64,000 nt of DNA from Nelumbo lutea (GCA_022828595.1 JAKGHH010000001.1:143611017-143675016); one strand, 5' to 3'; shown: positions 11,261-24,182, counted from the first letter of the stretch. Notes: generated by a model from the letters alone, not told the origin. A program made the numbers and translations.

Positions 11261-12015
11261 TCTTTCGACCCACCCACTCTCACTCTCTCTCTCTCCTTCT
11301 CTCATTTGCTTCCTTGTTTCTTCTCCACTTGCCTCTGCCGCTCTCAATCCGTAGATCGAGCATTTTCTTCACTGTTCTCTTCTTCGGGCCAGGTTCTTGA
11401 TCGATCTATTCTCGTTGGTTTTGGTTTGAGGATCGGAAGGGTTTTGTTGTGTTTTGTAGCGATTTCAGTTCACTTTCGGGGCTTATTAGGGCAAACGAGG
11501 GGTTTTGCAGAAAAATGGCAGCTTTTCGCGTCGAGGACTGAAAAGAGACAGTTTTAGATGGATGTTTTCAGCTACAGAGCTTCGGTCTTGGCAATGTAGT
11601 ACGATATCCCTGGGTTTCTATAGTTTTCTGAAGCTGGTTTAAATGGTTCTTTGTCAGTGAGGCGTCTCAGTGGCTTGAATTAGCTCTAGGTTTTGGTCAA
11701 AGTTGGAGGAATTTCGCTTGCTTGATATGGATGTATTTTCTAGGGTTTTGGTTTAGCGGACTTTAAGTAGCAGTGGATAATGGAGCTCTCAGGGCCGTTG
11801 ATTTAATCTTAGGCTCATTTGGTCAAAGGAGTTGCAATACTGGCGATTTCTGTAATCTGTGAGTCTAAAGTGGGGATTTTCGCTGGATTTGTGTCCGAGA
11901 TGGTTAATGGTTATTTCTAGCAGTTGAATTGGACCTAAATCTGTCAAAAGTGGAGAAATCCGGAGATTTTTCAAGCGAAAAGCTGAGATCTGAGGAGAAT
12001 AAGGGAGTTCTTTCC

Positions 12016-15000
12016 ATGTCGGGAGCTCCGAGAGTCAGGTCGATGAATGTAGCAGATTCGGATGCGCGGCCGGTCCTTGGACCTGCGGGAAACAAGACAG
12101 GGTCGTTGGTTACACGGAAGCCAGTTTCCAAGCCTTTAAGGAAAGTGGAGAAATCACCCGAGGTTGCAAATGGGGAGAAGAAAACTCCGTCGTCTCCTGT
12201 TGCACCTTCACCACCTAAGCTCCAGTCTGCCAGCGTTCCGTCGATTTTGCGGAGACATGAATTCTTGCACTCGAACTTGTCGCTTAATGCGTCTTGCTCT
12301 TCCGATGCTTCTTCTGATTCGGTGTATAGTCGAGCTTCTACTGGGAGGATAATTAGAACAAGTAGTACCACAAGCCGGAGGAAGCGCTCCATTTCAAGGC
12401 CAGAAAAGGTTGCACCTGATAGCGTCTCAGATTCTTCATCTGAGAGCATACAAACCAAAAGGAGGTGTGCTTGGGTGACACCAAATACCGGTACGTGCTT
12501 GTTTCTCTGTTCCAAGGTTTTTCCAAAGTTATCTTTACTTTTAAAACTTAATCTAGTTTTTTTTTTTTTTAATTTGATTTTCGTTACTAAAACTATAGTG
12601 GTAAGCTTTACCAAACGGCATATAGCCCGTTATTTTCTGCTTTCGATAACGTTTTATTCTATACCTTGAACGGGTGGTTTCTTGCAAATCAAGTTTGGGA
12701 AATGTCAAAAGTTTTTTGACAAAGTAGTAGATTTAGCTTCTCTCAATTTTTGAATGACGAAACACAATTATAACTCCAGGAATAGTAATGGTTGATCGGC
12801 AAGGAATCTAGTAAAGTGGGAAATATAAAAGTTGAAGTTGTGTTGGTTGATTATTTATGCACATGACCAAACGGTTTTTATCTACTTTCCTTCATTTTGC
12901 CACCTAAGTTCTCATTGGATCTAGTCATTTTTAATTCTATGCTTTCTCTCCTTACAAATCATTCATCTCAACATCCTTATTTCTGCTATGCTTATTTATG
13001 GATGCATTATTATTTAATAGCCTAAAATTCCACTATGTTTAACTTTTTCTGGCTTTATAGCAATGAAATAACTTTATTTTTCCAATCCACTTGAATGTGC
13101 CCACCGGGCATCACTATCAGATTGCAGTTTTAGGGTAATGCTGTTTGTCTTGCATCTGTTGTGCCATGGAAAGGCACTGTGAGAACCTAGTTCCCTGTTA
13201 TCCAATAAACTAACAAAAATGAAAAAGTCGTAGGAAACTTGGGGATGAAATAAACTATTGTGCTTCCTTTTGAGCTGGAAGTTTTTTGTTTCTATATATG
13301 GTTAGGTGCCCTCTCTCATTCTCTTACAGACTCTTTTTACAAATTTGGGCTAGTGGGAACTGGGAATTGGACCTGCAGAAATCAGTGTTTCCAGAGAGAG
13401 TTTGCTAGATATTAGGAAATAGAAAAAGTTTCTTCTTTTTATCATCCTTCAGAATGATCACACTTTAGGGATATATAGGAAGTATTGGATTTCGACTTCA
13501 CTTTCTGTACCTTGAAGTGGAAATACCAAATTTTGGATAATTCTAATATTTTTTTGGTTTCTTATTTTCATATGTTCCTTCTATTAACCATTATCTGCCA
13601 AATCTTTTCAGTAAAATTGGTACCCAAGAAACAAAAGAAACATATACCTTATGACACTCCTTTTTCACCTTCTCATGTCAATAACACACCTTATCCTTAA
13701 ATGACAAACTTTAGTAAAACAAACTGGGAGGATACCAGCTTGCTGAGTTGGTGAAGTCTAATATACAGGGGATGGCTTTCCAATTTAATCACTACACTTT
13801 GAAGATGACTTATTAGTTACTGTATGAGGCTGCTTCCATTTTGTTTTTCATTTGTGGTTCTGCTCAACATTGGAGAAAGAAGATTCATATACTTCTGAAA
13901 TTCTTGCCTCAGTTAATTGGTAAGTAATTCTTGAGGATTTTCCTTTTTCAAGTGTGGAAGTCTTTATATATTCATTACACTATAATACTTCATAGTAAGT
14001 ATTAAGTAATACATTTTGATTGAAAGTTGAAACTGATTACTCATTCCTTAGCTTAATGATTTAGAAGCATCATCTGGGTGGCTGGGCCAAACAATTGTGC
14101 CATGGCAAATAAATCGCTTCATGTCTAAGAAAACCTTGGTCCATTTCTACTCCGGGGAATTGGTGTTGTTATTATATGGACCAACATATTTGGTTACTAA
14201 TTTCTTGCATCACTAATAGGTACAGTGAACAAATTTTGGTAATACAATTATTCTGTCCTAATAATGTGGATTTATGATGTATTCTATGGAAAAGTTTTAT
14301 TCATTCAAGAACTAGAGGATGCTAGACCTTTGGAGGACCTGGCAAGTTTCTTCTGTATCCAGTCAAGTACAGAATCTTGTAATCATACTTTGTGTTTTTT
14401 ATGTGGGATTGGAATATGTTTCTTCCCTATGAGTATCTCGTATTCATCTTATAATTATCCCTGCACAAGCTCCATCGAGAGAAACCATCCAATGTGTCAG
14501 ACTCAGGTTTGTAGTTGCCTGTTAATTCACCTATCCTAAACTTCTGTTGTCAGATCTTGATCTGACATTTAGTATTTTCTGTATAGTCCTAAGAAACCTG
14601 GTTTTCTGTATAGTCCCATTACCCCATCAAAACTGTTTTATTACTTTTCATTCTTGGAAAGCTTCACTGCCTAATCCGTATTGGGGTCCTAGCTCTTTTT
14701 CTTTCTTTTTTTTTTTTCTGTGTTTCGTTCTCTGGGGCCATTTGATGATTTCAGTCTCTTTTGCAACTCTAATTATTCTTCTATTATTTATGAAGTTACT
14801 GATCTAATGATACAAATGTTTGTTGGCCTAATGGTTTTCATTTATCTAAAGCAGACCCTTGCTATGCTGCTTTTCATGATGAAGAATGGGGAGTTCCGGT
14901 TCATGATGACAAGTACATCACCAAAACTAACCTTCTTTTCATTATTAGGGGTTTCCTTTATCCTGAAGGAAAAACTATTTATCAACCAGTTTCTTAGGAT

Positions 15001-16379
15001 ATTTTTTTGGTAATGCAGTTTCTTGGGATATTCATGTTCTTGAGTTGACAACATGCAGGGAACTGTTTGAGTTGCTCGTCCTATCGGGTGCTTTGGCTGA
15101 ACTTCCATGGCCTGTCATTTTAAGCAAGAGACACATTTTTAGGTACTGAAACTACTTGATTTGATGAAAACCTTAATGCTCACAATGATCTGATTAATGG
15201 GCTCATCTTCTGGACCATCTGCCTCATTATTTTCTGTCCGTACTTGATCATCTGGGCAGATGGTCAATGATATCACTCTGCACCTGCATCACATTTCTCT
15301 CCTACATATGTATATGCAGGGAAGTCTTTGCAGATTTTGATCCAGTTGCTGTCTCAAAATTGAATGAGAAGAAAATCACAACACCAGGAAGTACGGCCAG
15401 CTCCTTATTATCAGAGTTAAAGCTGCGAGCCATCATCGAGAATGCACGCCAAATATGCAAGGTAGACTTTCATTTTTGTTTTTTACTATTTGTCCCCCTC
15501 CCGAACTATAATTAAAGTAGATATGCCTTTCTGGTTTGGTGGGTTAATCCGAGAATAGTTTTGATGATAATGATGGACCGACTGATGGTGGTAGCTGTTC
15601 AACAACCTACCCTACCCCTGCTTTTTATATGTTAGATGACTTACTGTTAATCATCTGCATCTCCCAAGCCGACATCAACTGTTTTGATGACTCTAAGCAT
15701 CCGAACGGCAGACATGTTGTGGGACTGTTTTCCATGTTTCCTTTTCCTGACCAATCAATAAAGCGATATAACTGGGATGTCCGGCTATAACTAGGTAAAG
15801 AGTTGTTAAAACTGTGGTCCTTTCTCCTTGGTACCAGCTAGACCACATGTATGACCTAGCTAGGCTAAATAGTAAGTCTGCCCTTTCCGATGTCTTCCTT
15901 ACAAGTATTCCTCTTATTTCAATAGTTGGAACGGTTCCACAGTTCTAACCATCATTGTCACCACAGCTAACTTCAAGTGAGCTTTTCCTTTGCAGGTTAT
16001 TGATGAATTTGGGTCATTCAACAACTATATCTGGAGCTTTGTCAACCACAATCCTATAATTAGCAAGTTCCGGTACCCCCGCCAAGTTCCGGTGAAGACT
16101 CCGAAAGCAGATGTGATAAGCAAGGACCTGGTTAGACGGGGTTTCCGGAGCGTGGGACCAACTGTCATCTACTCGTTCATGCAAGTTGCAGGAATAACAA
16201 ACGACCATCTCATAAATTGCTTCAGATACCAAGAATGTATCGACGCAACGGTAGCGATCGAAGACGAAGGTAGCAAAGCTAAGGCCGAAGAGAAGAAGAC
16301 CGAGGGCATAATAAACTTAGAATTGGGAAAGGCCATTGATGAGTTGAATGTCTCGGAAGGGGTTGGCTTGCAGGTTTAA
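12016..16379 (+). CDS. DNA-3-methyladenine glycosylase I (Tag) family protein, 380 aa, five exons
   Basis: Exons are 12016-12490, 14855-14912, 15059-15142, 15320-15461 and 15996-16379. All introns are GT-AG and the phases join cleanly. The start was chosen because MSGAPRVRSMNVAD is the usual opening of plant homologues. Residues 1-145 are serine-rich and low complexity. The Tag (HhH-GPD superfamily) domain runs from about 149 to 335. Bacterial Tag enzymes excise 3-methyladenine from alkylated DNA and hold zinc with two Cys and two His. All four are here: C151 (RCAWV), H166 (FHDEEW), H324 and C328 (NDHLINC). W195 matches the base-stacking Trp, but the position of the bacterial active-site Glu (LEG) is S187 (LSG). 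Intron 1 is 2.36 kb. Family call is firm; activity on 3-methyladenine is uncertain. Confidence 0.94.
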
Positions 16380-17301
16380 CATCGTTCTTGTACACCATTC
16401 CATTAGCAGGTAGTTGGGCTGCTCTTTCATGAGATGGGTGATGGTTTGTGTATAAAGAAATTATGAATTCTTGTATGAATCTTTGTTTGTAGATTATAAA
16501 AAAGAGAATTTGGTTGTCGGTGATCACGGTGGCGTCGGGGACTTCGGAGGGGGAGAAAGCCAGAAAGGGAAGCTCAATGAGAGATGATGGATCATGGATG
16601 AAGGGATGTAAACTTGTTTCTTGTACAGTGAAAGGTTACCTAACGTAACCATCATATTTCGCACTTAAAAGCCTTTTCCTGTTTTGGCTGGGCCAGGTTT
16701 CACTGTCCGAGGGGAGCAGGAAAAAAAATTGTCCTTGAATTTATCACATCCGATTTATGACTAGAGAGAGTAGTGGCCTGGCAAGGGCCTCTGGGCTGGG
16801 ACCATCCGATGACCGTTCACCTCTCATGTACAGGCGTTGAACAGTTAATGTTGGTTGAGTTCATCATTCCGGTCACTATTTTTATTTACTTGTTTTTTTA
16901 TATATAATATAAGTTTGATGAGACCCGTCTGACTCAACTGAGTGTCATTAGTCTCAAGCTATATTATTAGTAAACAAACCTATATGTTAGGCTCGAACTC
17001 TATTTAAACTCAGCCAAATTAAACTTTTTATGAACCCAGCTAAAAAAAACTCGATTCATATCCACCCCAACTCATACATTGAATTGAAACAATTTATTTA
17101 TTTATTTATTGAATAACCCTAACTTTTAAGTGCAACAACCAAATACGTTGAACTTTTAAAAATCCATTCCCAATTCCAGCACCAGCACCGTTAATGTTAA
17201 TGTTAACTAATATTACGTTGAATGATAAAATTATCAAATTATCCATTCTAAATTTGTTAAACTGGTTTGGGGGAATGATCAAATCCCAATGCAAAGTCGG
17301 T
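16380..17301. other. 3' UTR of the glycosylase gene, then intergenic DNA
   Basis: The first 250-300 bases are probably 3' UTR. No AATAAA was found, but plant signals are loose. After that the DNA is AT-rich with no recognised gene up to the MULE at 17311. Confidence 0.5.
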
Positions 17302-17310
17302 CTAATTTGA

Positions 17311-18987
17311 GAGTACGCATCTCCACCCCACCATCTGTCTCCCCACACAACGTGCGGCTGCCACATATTCAGTCGCACGTCGTGGAACGTTCCCGCGTGT
17401 GAGGCTAACGGGACGGCTGTCAACTGGTTCCGTTGCCTCAAAATGAGCCCAAAGACCTCTCCCTTTCAACATTCCTGCCCCCCTAACCTCAAATCGTGCT
17501 TGACCCGTTCTACTCCCATCCGCCCGATTTCGGATCCAACTCCCTCTCCGAAGTCCAGAAGTCTCTGAAGCTGACACGGCAGCTGGCCGGCGGTGGTGAT
17601 GGACGGGGTAGTGAAGGTTCACTAATTCCTTCATGGCTTTAGTCGCTTGACCATTGTCCCCGCTTACGTCTGAACCGAATCTGCATTGCTTCACCGTCTT
17701 CTCACCCACTCTGTCACAACTCACAAACAAGTTGAATTCATCATTGTTCAAAGAGACAGGGACGACCTGGTGAGCATAGAAACATGGCTCGTAAGATGAT
17801 GGGTTTGATGGGGTGCATGCTTGTTGTAGTAGCTTTGTTTCAGAGTGCAGCTGCACAGACAACACATACCATCGGAGGCAGCACCGGTTGTCCGTCTTCC
17901 AACAGTTTCTACACCTGGGCTTCCAACCAGAATTTCTCCGTTGGCGAAACTCTGGATAAGGATTCTTCAAAATCCAATCCTTCTATGAATTCACTCTGTG
18001 CGTGCTGGTGCTGGACAAGAACACATGCGCAATCAATTTTTGAACCCACCTCTGTTTTCCAAAGAAATCATTTGTTTTCCATTGAATCCAGCCTGAATTT
18101 AAATCTAAAGCAGATGGGCTTTCACCGGCAACAAATTCATCTAGAATTAATCGTTATCCTAATTTATGCTTTTTATGTTCCCCAGAGTTCGATTTCTCCA
18201 GCTCGCTCGACGTGGCCCAAGTGACAAAAGCTAATTATGACTCCTGCACCAAGACACCTATCGGTTCCATCATTTCAACCAGTCCACGCGAAGATTCTTC
18301 CTAATGCTTCAGGCGACCACTACATCTGCACTGTTAGCAACCACTGCCAAGCAGGCATGAAGCTAGCCATCATCGTCAGTGCCGCTTCTACTACTACCAA
18401 TGGCACCAACAACTCCACTACACCTACTGCAACCTCTTCACCGCCCCCCCACCAAGCTCTGCTTCATCTCTTGCCGTAGGCGGCTTCTCTGCCGTACAAT
18501 TGTCCAATGCCATCGCTTTCTTACACTAGATGCATATGCGGATGCCCATACTTCGGAGCAGATCTTCTCTGTTCTTCCTTGTGTTTCTGTTTTCATCGCT
18601 TCCGTCGGCCGGTTGTCGTGTCTGCTCTAGAGACTTCTGAACTCCGAAGAGAGAATTGGATCCGAGCTCGAGCGGAGAGGAGTAAACGGGGTTAGGCACG
18701 ATTGGTTGAGGTGACCAGAGCGATCGCCGGTGCAGGAGATGGGGGCGGAGATTCGAGCTCGGGCTAGAACGGGGTCATAGACTCCGATTTGAAGTTCAGG
18801 GGGAGGGAATATGGGAGAAGTTCGAAATTTGCCCTTTTGAGATCGTTTTGGGGCTAACGGGGGCTAACGGACGGGCTAACGTCCGTCCCGTTAGCCTCAC
18901 ACGTGGAACGCCTCACCGCGTGCGACTGGACAAGTGTCAGACGTACGTTGTGTGGGGCGAGGCGTAGTGGGGCGGAGATGCGAACTC
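17311..18987. mobile_element. Mutator-like element with captured phytocyanin gene (Pack-MULE), 1677 bp
   Basis: Perfect 9-bp target duplication CTAATTTGA at 17302-17310 and 18988-18996. Long terminal inverted repeats cover about 17311-17593 and 18602-18987. The outer 14 bases are GAGTACGCATCTCC and, complemented, GAGTTCGCATCTCC. Similarity continues inward through CACACAACGT, GTGTGAGGCTAACGGGACG, TCGGATCCAA and GTCTCT to GGCCG. The right arm is longer and holds repeated GGGCTAACG units (about 18850-18890). There is no transposase. A 9-bp duplication with long inverted repeats and a host-gene interior is the definition of a Pack-MULE. Confidence 0.93.
17784..18529 (+). pseudogene. Phytocyanin (uclacyanin / early-nodulin-like) pseudogene inside the MULE
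   Basis: Phytocyanins are secreted, usually GPI-anchored, cupredoxin-fold proteins. Exon 1 (17784-17955) gives a signal peptide (MARKMMGLMGCMLVVVALF), then the HTIGGS and FYTWASNQNFSVGE segments. The expected intron (17956-18185) has the donor changed from GT to AT (ATAAGG); the acceptor CCCCAG is intact. Exon 2 starts EFDFSSSLDVAQVTKANYDSC, hits a frameshift near 18280, and continues in another frame as NASGDHYICTVSNHCQAGMKL. It shifts again in a C run at 18444-18450 into the hydrophobic C-terminal tail, ending at 18529. The later Cys, His and Met copper-site residues are present; the first His (before V-A-Q-V) is not. The splice loss and two frameshifts point to a pseudogene. Its own 5' region (17600-17783) was captured with it. 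Confidence 0.88.
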
Positions 18988-18996
18988 CTAATTTGA

Positions 18997-20538
18997 GTTT
19001 CGATTTTAGAATGTGTAGCAATTGTCAGTCACACTTGAACATTCAATTGGGACCCTTCGCCTTTGAAGTGTGGAATTTTTCTTTTTTTAAATTTTTGAAA
19101 ATCCGGAAGTTGGTGGCACCACCGTGTCCCTTAGAGGTTAGGAGTTATTCAATGGGATGGCTCTACCAACGTCAGTAGCATTGGATCATGACCTCAAGTC
19201 CAATGCTTAGGGCACTCTCCTGACTCATACCGTCTATGAGAGGCATCGTTTACGTGTTAAATGGAGATAATCATAATACAAGGTGATCATGCGCTAATGA
19301 GGTGACTTGGCACCGATGTAAAGGGTCTTTTATATGCTAATGATGACAGACACCTGTGTGTTATGATGATAAATAACCATTTGGGCTGAAACACACCCGT
19401 GCATTAGGGGCAACGTGATAGCTCAATCAGCTTAGGCAAGGATTGATGAGGTGAAAAGTCATATTTGAACCAAGCTCGCATGCCAAGCCTCCCTTGAGTA
19501 TTGATAATACAGTACCGGTCTAACACTGCTCCCATGAGCAATTGTGCACCCATGAGGAACCCAGGTAGTCGTGTTAATCGTTAACCAGGGCCGCCCCGCA
19601 AGGGGATGATGGTCTAGGAGTGCCAATGTTAGACTCCCAAGGAGGTCGATCACCCCTCCTTAAAGATTACGTTGAATTTTTGATGATCTGCCTGAAGATG
19701 ACATCAATTCTCCTAAAAATCTTATAGGCGAAAATGACAGTGATGTCCCTAACGTAAGCCTATCAAGCATGGGCAAAGCTCTGCGCCAATCTAGAGGAAA
19801 AGAAATGGTAGGTGTCTGACACATACATGGGTGGTATAATCATGAGGATAAATGGAACAGGAACTGTGGTGGACTCTTCCTATTAATATTATTTATCTGA
19901 CGGTTGTCGGTGTATGGTCTCACAGACGCCACACGCCACGGTCTCCCCTCCCGATACAAACTTACACAGACCGGGAAAGCGGCAACACCTCATCCTCATG
20001 CCCATCGATTTGTCCTATCCTTTCTACTAGCATACATACCAATCCCCAAGAAAAGCACAATTCAAGTGAAAAAGAAAAAGCAACAAAGAGCAGTAAATGA
20101 AGATTTTTTATTTTTCCCACAGCACCAGAAAATAAAATACAAAGATATCACACCGTATAAACATATTCTCTCCACTCTGATGAGATATTACAGGTGCTGA
20201 TTATTATTGACCTGCAATATTTATAATGGCATTTATCCGGTAGCAAATCAATATGTCAACTTTCAACCTTAAGTAACTCCGTCATTATTTGAACCCTGGC
20301 AATCCTATAAATGTCATGATGCTTTTAGCTCGATTCAAACAAGCTAAGAGAATGTACAAGACCGGATATACATAATTGTTTACATAAAAGACTAAGCTAA
20401 AAGCCTAAAACAAAGATGAAAGAACACTCGTAAAAAAGAGATGGGTAAGGGAACCAAAATTTCATCAAACCAGAAAGCCATTAAGGTGACACAGGAGCAG
20501 GAGAAAGGTGCATATCTAGTTTCCTTGATTACCTGGCT
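18997..20538. other. Intergenic DNA between the MULE and the WRKY gene
   Basis: No gene was recognised. A stretch at about 19400-19640 has weak tRNA-like promoter boxes (TAGCTCAATCAG and TATTTGAACC) and might be a diverged SINE. Poly-A and target repeats were not found. 20100-20538 is probably the 3' UTR of the WRKY gene on the minus strand. Confidence 0.45.
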
Positions 20539-23500
20539 TCAGCAGGGCTTCAATTCAATTCCAATGCTTAAAAGAGTTCGAGCTGATTCTAATGCTTTCT
20601 CACCCCCGAGTTCTAATGCCTTTTCTCCAATCAAATCACTGTCTATGTCCGTTGACCACTGGGTTGAAGCTCTTTGATTTGGTAAAGCTTCAGACTTCTT
20701 TATTTGTGCACTATTCATCGCAGCTGCTGCAGCGATAAGAAGGGCAGCACTTGGTGGGCCATGGCGTTTCTTTGGTACTGGCATGTCGTGATCGTGTTTT
20801 CCCTCGTATGTTATTATGATAGCACTTGTGTCATCTGTAGCCCTCTCTACATGCTTCCGCACAGGGCACCCAGCAGATGTGCATTTGTAGTAGCTCCTGA
20901 AAATTTACCATAGGAAAGGGCAGTAAAAATAGAGTGAATTGCAAGATACTGTCTACTTATGTCAAAGCATGGATGTTCAAACGTCAAAAACAGTTCTCTT
21001 CTAATCGATTTCTGTAACCACCAGCCAAATAGAGTGTGGCTTGAACTTCAGGCGTGCGGAGACTTTGCCAGCAAAGAAACAACACTGGTACAGGGATAAT
21101 CCGATATGAACCATTTTGTCTATTTCAGCTCTAGAATATAGATCCTAAAAAGCAAAGACTAACAAAAATTTGCTAAAAAATGACTATATTTTATGTCATA
21201 GAGTTTACCTTTTTTTTATCAATAACGGTGGATTGAATTAATATTAAAAATATGAGAAAATTACAGGGCAAGGGGGCTAAACAATCTTAGCTCCCAAGAA
21301 CCACCATTAAACATCAAAAGAACAAAAATTACAAGACAGCCCAGAAAATAGAATGTCTGTTCACCCCTTGTCTAGCTAGACCATCTGCCAAAGAATTTGC
21401 ACTTATTTTTACTCATTTGTATTGGATTTCCATGTCCTTAGTCAGCCACTTGAATTTCCTCTTATCATTACTGTAATTCCAAAGTCTAAGACTATCCTCT
21501 TTCAGCCAGTTTACCACCACTCCAGAATGTCATAGAGTTTACCTAAACCAGTGTTCTTTCTTCCCTTCCATCATAAACCAACATAAAAGCAAGGATGGTT
21601 TTTGAGGAAGGTACAGTTGCCCCTTCAACAATATATGCTAAATAAGGACTTATCAGAAAAATATCAAAAGATCTTCAATCCATAAGAGCAATTGAGGAAG
21701 GTACTATTGCCCCTTTAACAAAATATGCTAACCAAGAGTTTGTATGTGTATACAAACAAATACAAGGGGAATGATTTGGGCAAATTCCAGTGAAAAGAGA
21801 AAAACACCCCTATTTCTAGTGACAAACGTTTAAGACACAAGGGTGCTTTTCCTGATGAAAATTTAAATTGGGATGATGCACAAATCACACCCCTAATTTA
21901 AAGCACTAAGCATTATATCTATAAAAGGGTTTGTTTTTCCTTTTAGGAAAAAGTTCTATGCTCTTGACGATGATAAACATGCAATAAAATTTTTCATAGA
22001 AAAGAAGAAAAAGAAAATCCAAGGTATTCAAAGACCAATTAGTATGACGCTCTTATGGTGCATAATGCATTCAAGGTTCATACAATCCACTTTTACATGA
22101 TTACATCCAAGGTAATGTGCTTGGCTCCCATGCATGCGACAGATTTAAGGCACATTCCCTGGATAACTGAGTGCATGGCGCACATTTAGATGATAGTACT
22201 ATAACACTTCTATTAATTGGCACTGATTCACATTGCAAACATGCAGGGAAGAGGGATCACCATCCAGTGGCTCCATCAAGAAACCACTGGCATGGTAGAT
22301 TGATAGCACCAAATTAGGAGAGGAGTTATGTTCATTCCTGACAATGGCAGTACGTAGCTAGACCTGGCAAGGTTTAAACTGAAAACAGAAACATTTCATG
22401 ACAGCGTATTATATATAGTAATAATCTTAACCCCGTATCATGTGATAAGATTAGTTACCCCACAATGGCAAGTAAAATTCTTGGATTTACATAAAATAGG
22501 AAAACAAACCATTAAAAATTTATTCAAAGACTAAAAAATGTATTAAAGCATACCTTGGGTAAGGATTTCCCTTTACCATTTTCTGACCATATTTGCGCCA
22601 CCGGTAGCCATCGCCTGAGATCCCTACATCACCAGCTGCTTGCACAACTATCTTAGGCTCTTTCACTGTCTTAAACAGTGGAGTTGAGTATGCTACACCA
22701 TTGTCCTTTATCCTGCTTTGACCCAAAAAATTAAACAAAAAAAGGAAAATAAAAGGTAATTAATTTGGAGGGACCAAATCTCTTGAAATTACTTGCCTCC
22801 GTTTAGCATCTTGTTCATCTACATGCTCTCCCTCAGCCTTCATGTCATCTCTTCCATTAGAAGCACTTGAAATGGGTCTTTTCTTTTCAGGTGTTAGCAC
22901 TATTGCCTCTCTGAGTTCCTTTTTAGGTGTAGATGGATCCGACTCTAGTTTTTTGACTGGATTGTCTATGGTTTCACTCTCTCCAACAGGACTAGCAGAT
23001 GATACAAACCTCCGTGCTTTGGTGCATCTAATCTTCCGAGGTGGATCATGGTTATGCCGACCTTTATAAATAATTTCAGTCACACAGCCAGTATGATCAC
23101 AGCGCTCAACCTTCTTCTTAGCATGACAATTAGAATATGTGCATCTGTAATAGCTTCGAGAACTCTCAGTACTCTTCACCTGCTTCTGCCCATACTTCCG
23201 CCAATTATAGCCATCACTAGTGGGTGTCTTCGTAACCGTATGAGAAGATTTAGTTTTCCGATCTGAGTTCTGGCAGTCCAGTTCCAATGTACAGATATCA
23301 GTTTCTTGCGGCAAGGGTGGAACTTTTTGTTCTTGTGGAGCTGGACTTGGTTCAGATGGCATGGACTGTGGAACAGAAGTTGGTGATAACTCTGCAGAAG
23401 ATGATGGATGCACAATTTGAAGCTGCTTCTGAGCTTGAGCTTGAGCAGTTACGCTTGCCAAGGCTTCTTGATGGGACATCCCAAATTGTCCCTAAGGGAA

Positions 23501-24141
23501 AAAGGAATAAATATGAAATGCATTAAAAACTAGAGACCAAAGACATTTCAATGTAAGAGGATTTCTTTTTTAGAGAAAGAGTAACTTCATTATATTCCCA
23601 GCAAGACGTACATGAGAGGATGTACAGATTGGCATGGTTATGTACAAGATGGCACCCAGCCCGGCATCAAAAAGTTACTCAAGCATGGCACCGTTCTTAC
23701 AAAAAATACCTCTCAATCCTAGATTTGCCTAGAATGTTAGCTATGAAAATTATTTCTCCTGGTATCCATTTCACCTGGGCAATCCGCTGAGCTAATGTTT
23801 CTCTGATTTCATTAAGAAGTTTGCTAGTCTCTATGGTCCATTACCAAGTTTTTTGGCACCATTAGATTATGTTCCTAAAATTTCCTTTAACTACTATGAG
23901 ATTTGAATATGCTTTGCTGCGAGGAGATCCATTAACAGAGTCTAACTTCAGCTTCTGCAGAATTTAAGTATTACATATAGTCTAGTCTTGATCTCAACCA
24001 TGAGTTTTACTCATTTGGACCATACTTATCCATCAAAATACAAAATAATGAGAAAGACAATTTGCTTGCTTCATGATTCTGAACTCATCAAAAACTTAAG
24101 ATATAAATTTTCTTCTATGCTTAAAAAATTACAACTACATG

Positions 24142-24182
<41 letters not shown>

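Noticed and set aside
11904..12614. Long minus-strand frame opposite exon 1 of the glycosylase gene
   Set aside because: It is the shadow of a real exon with conserved plus-strand protein. It has no conserved features of its own.
17302..17970. 222-codon minus-strand frame across the MULE left arm
   Set aside because: It spans the inverted repeat and the antisense of the phytocyanin exon. No family resemblance.
19400..19640. Possible tRNA gene or SINE
   Set aside because: A-box-like and B-box-like motifs are weak. No cloverleaf could be drawn, and no tail or target repeat was seen.
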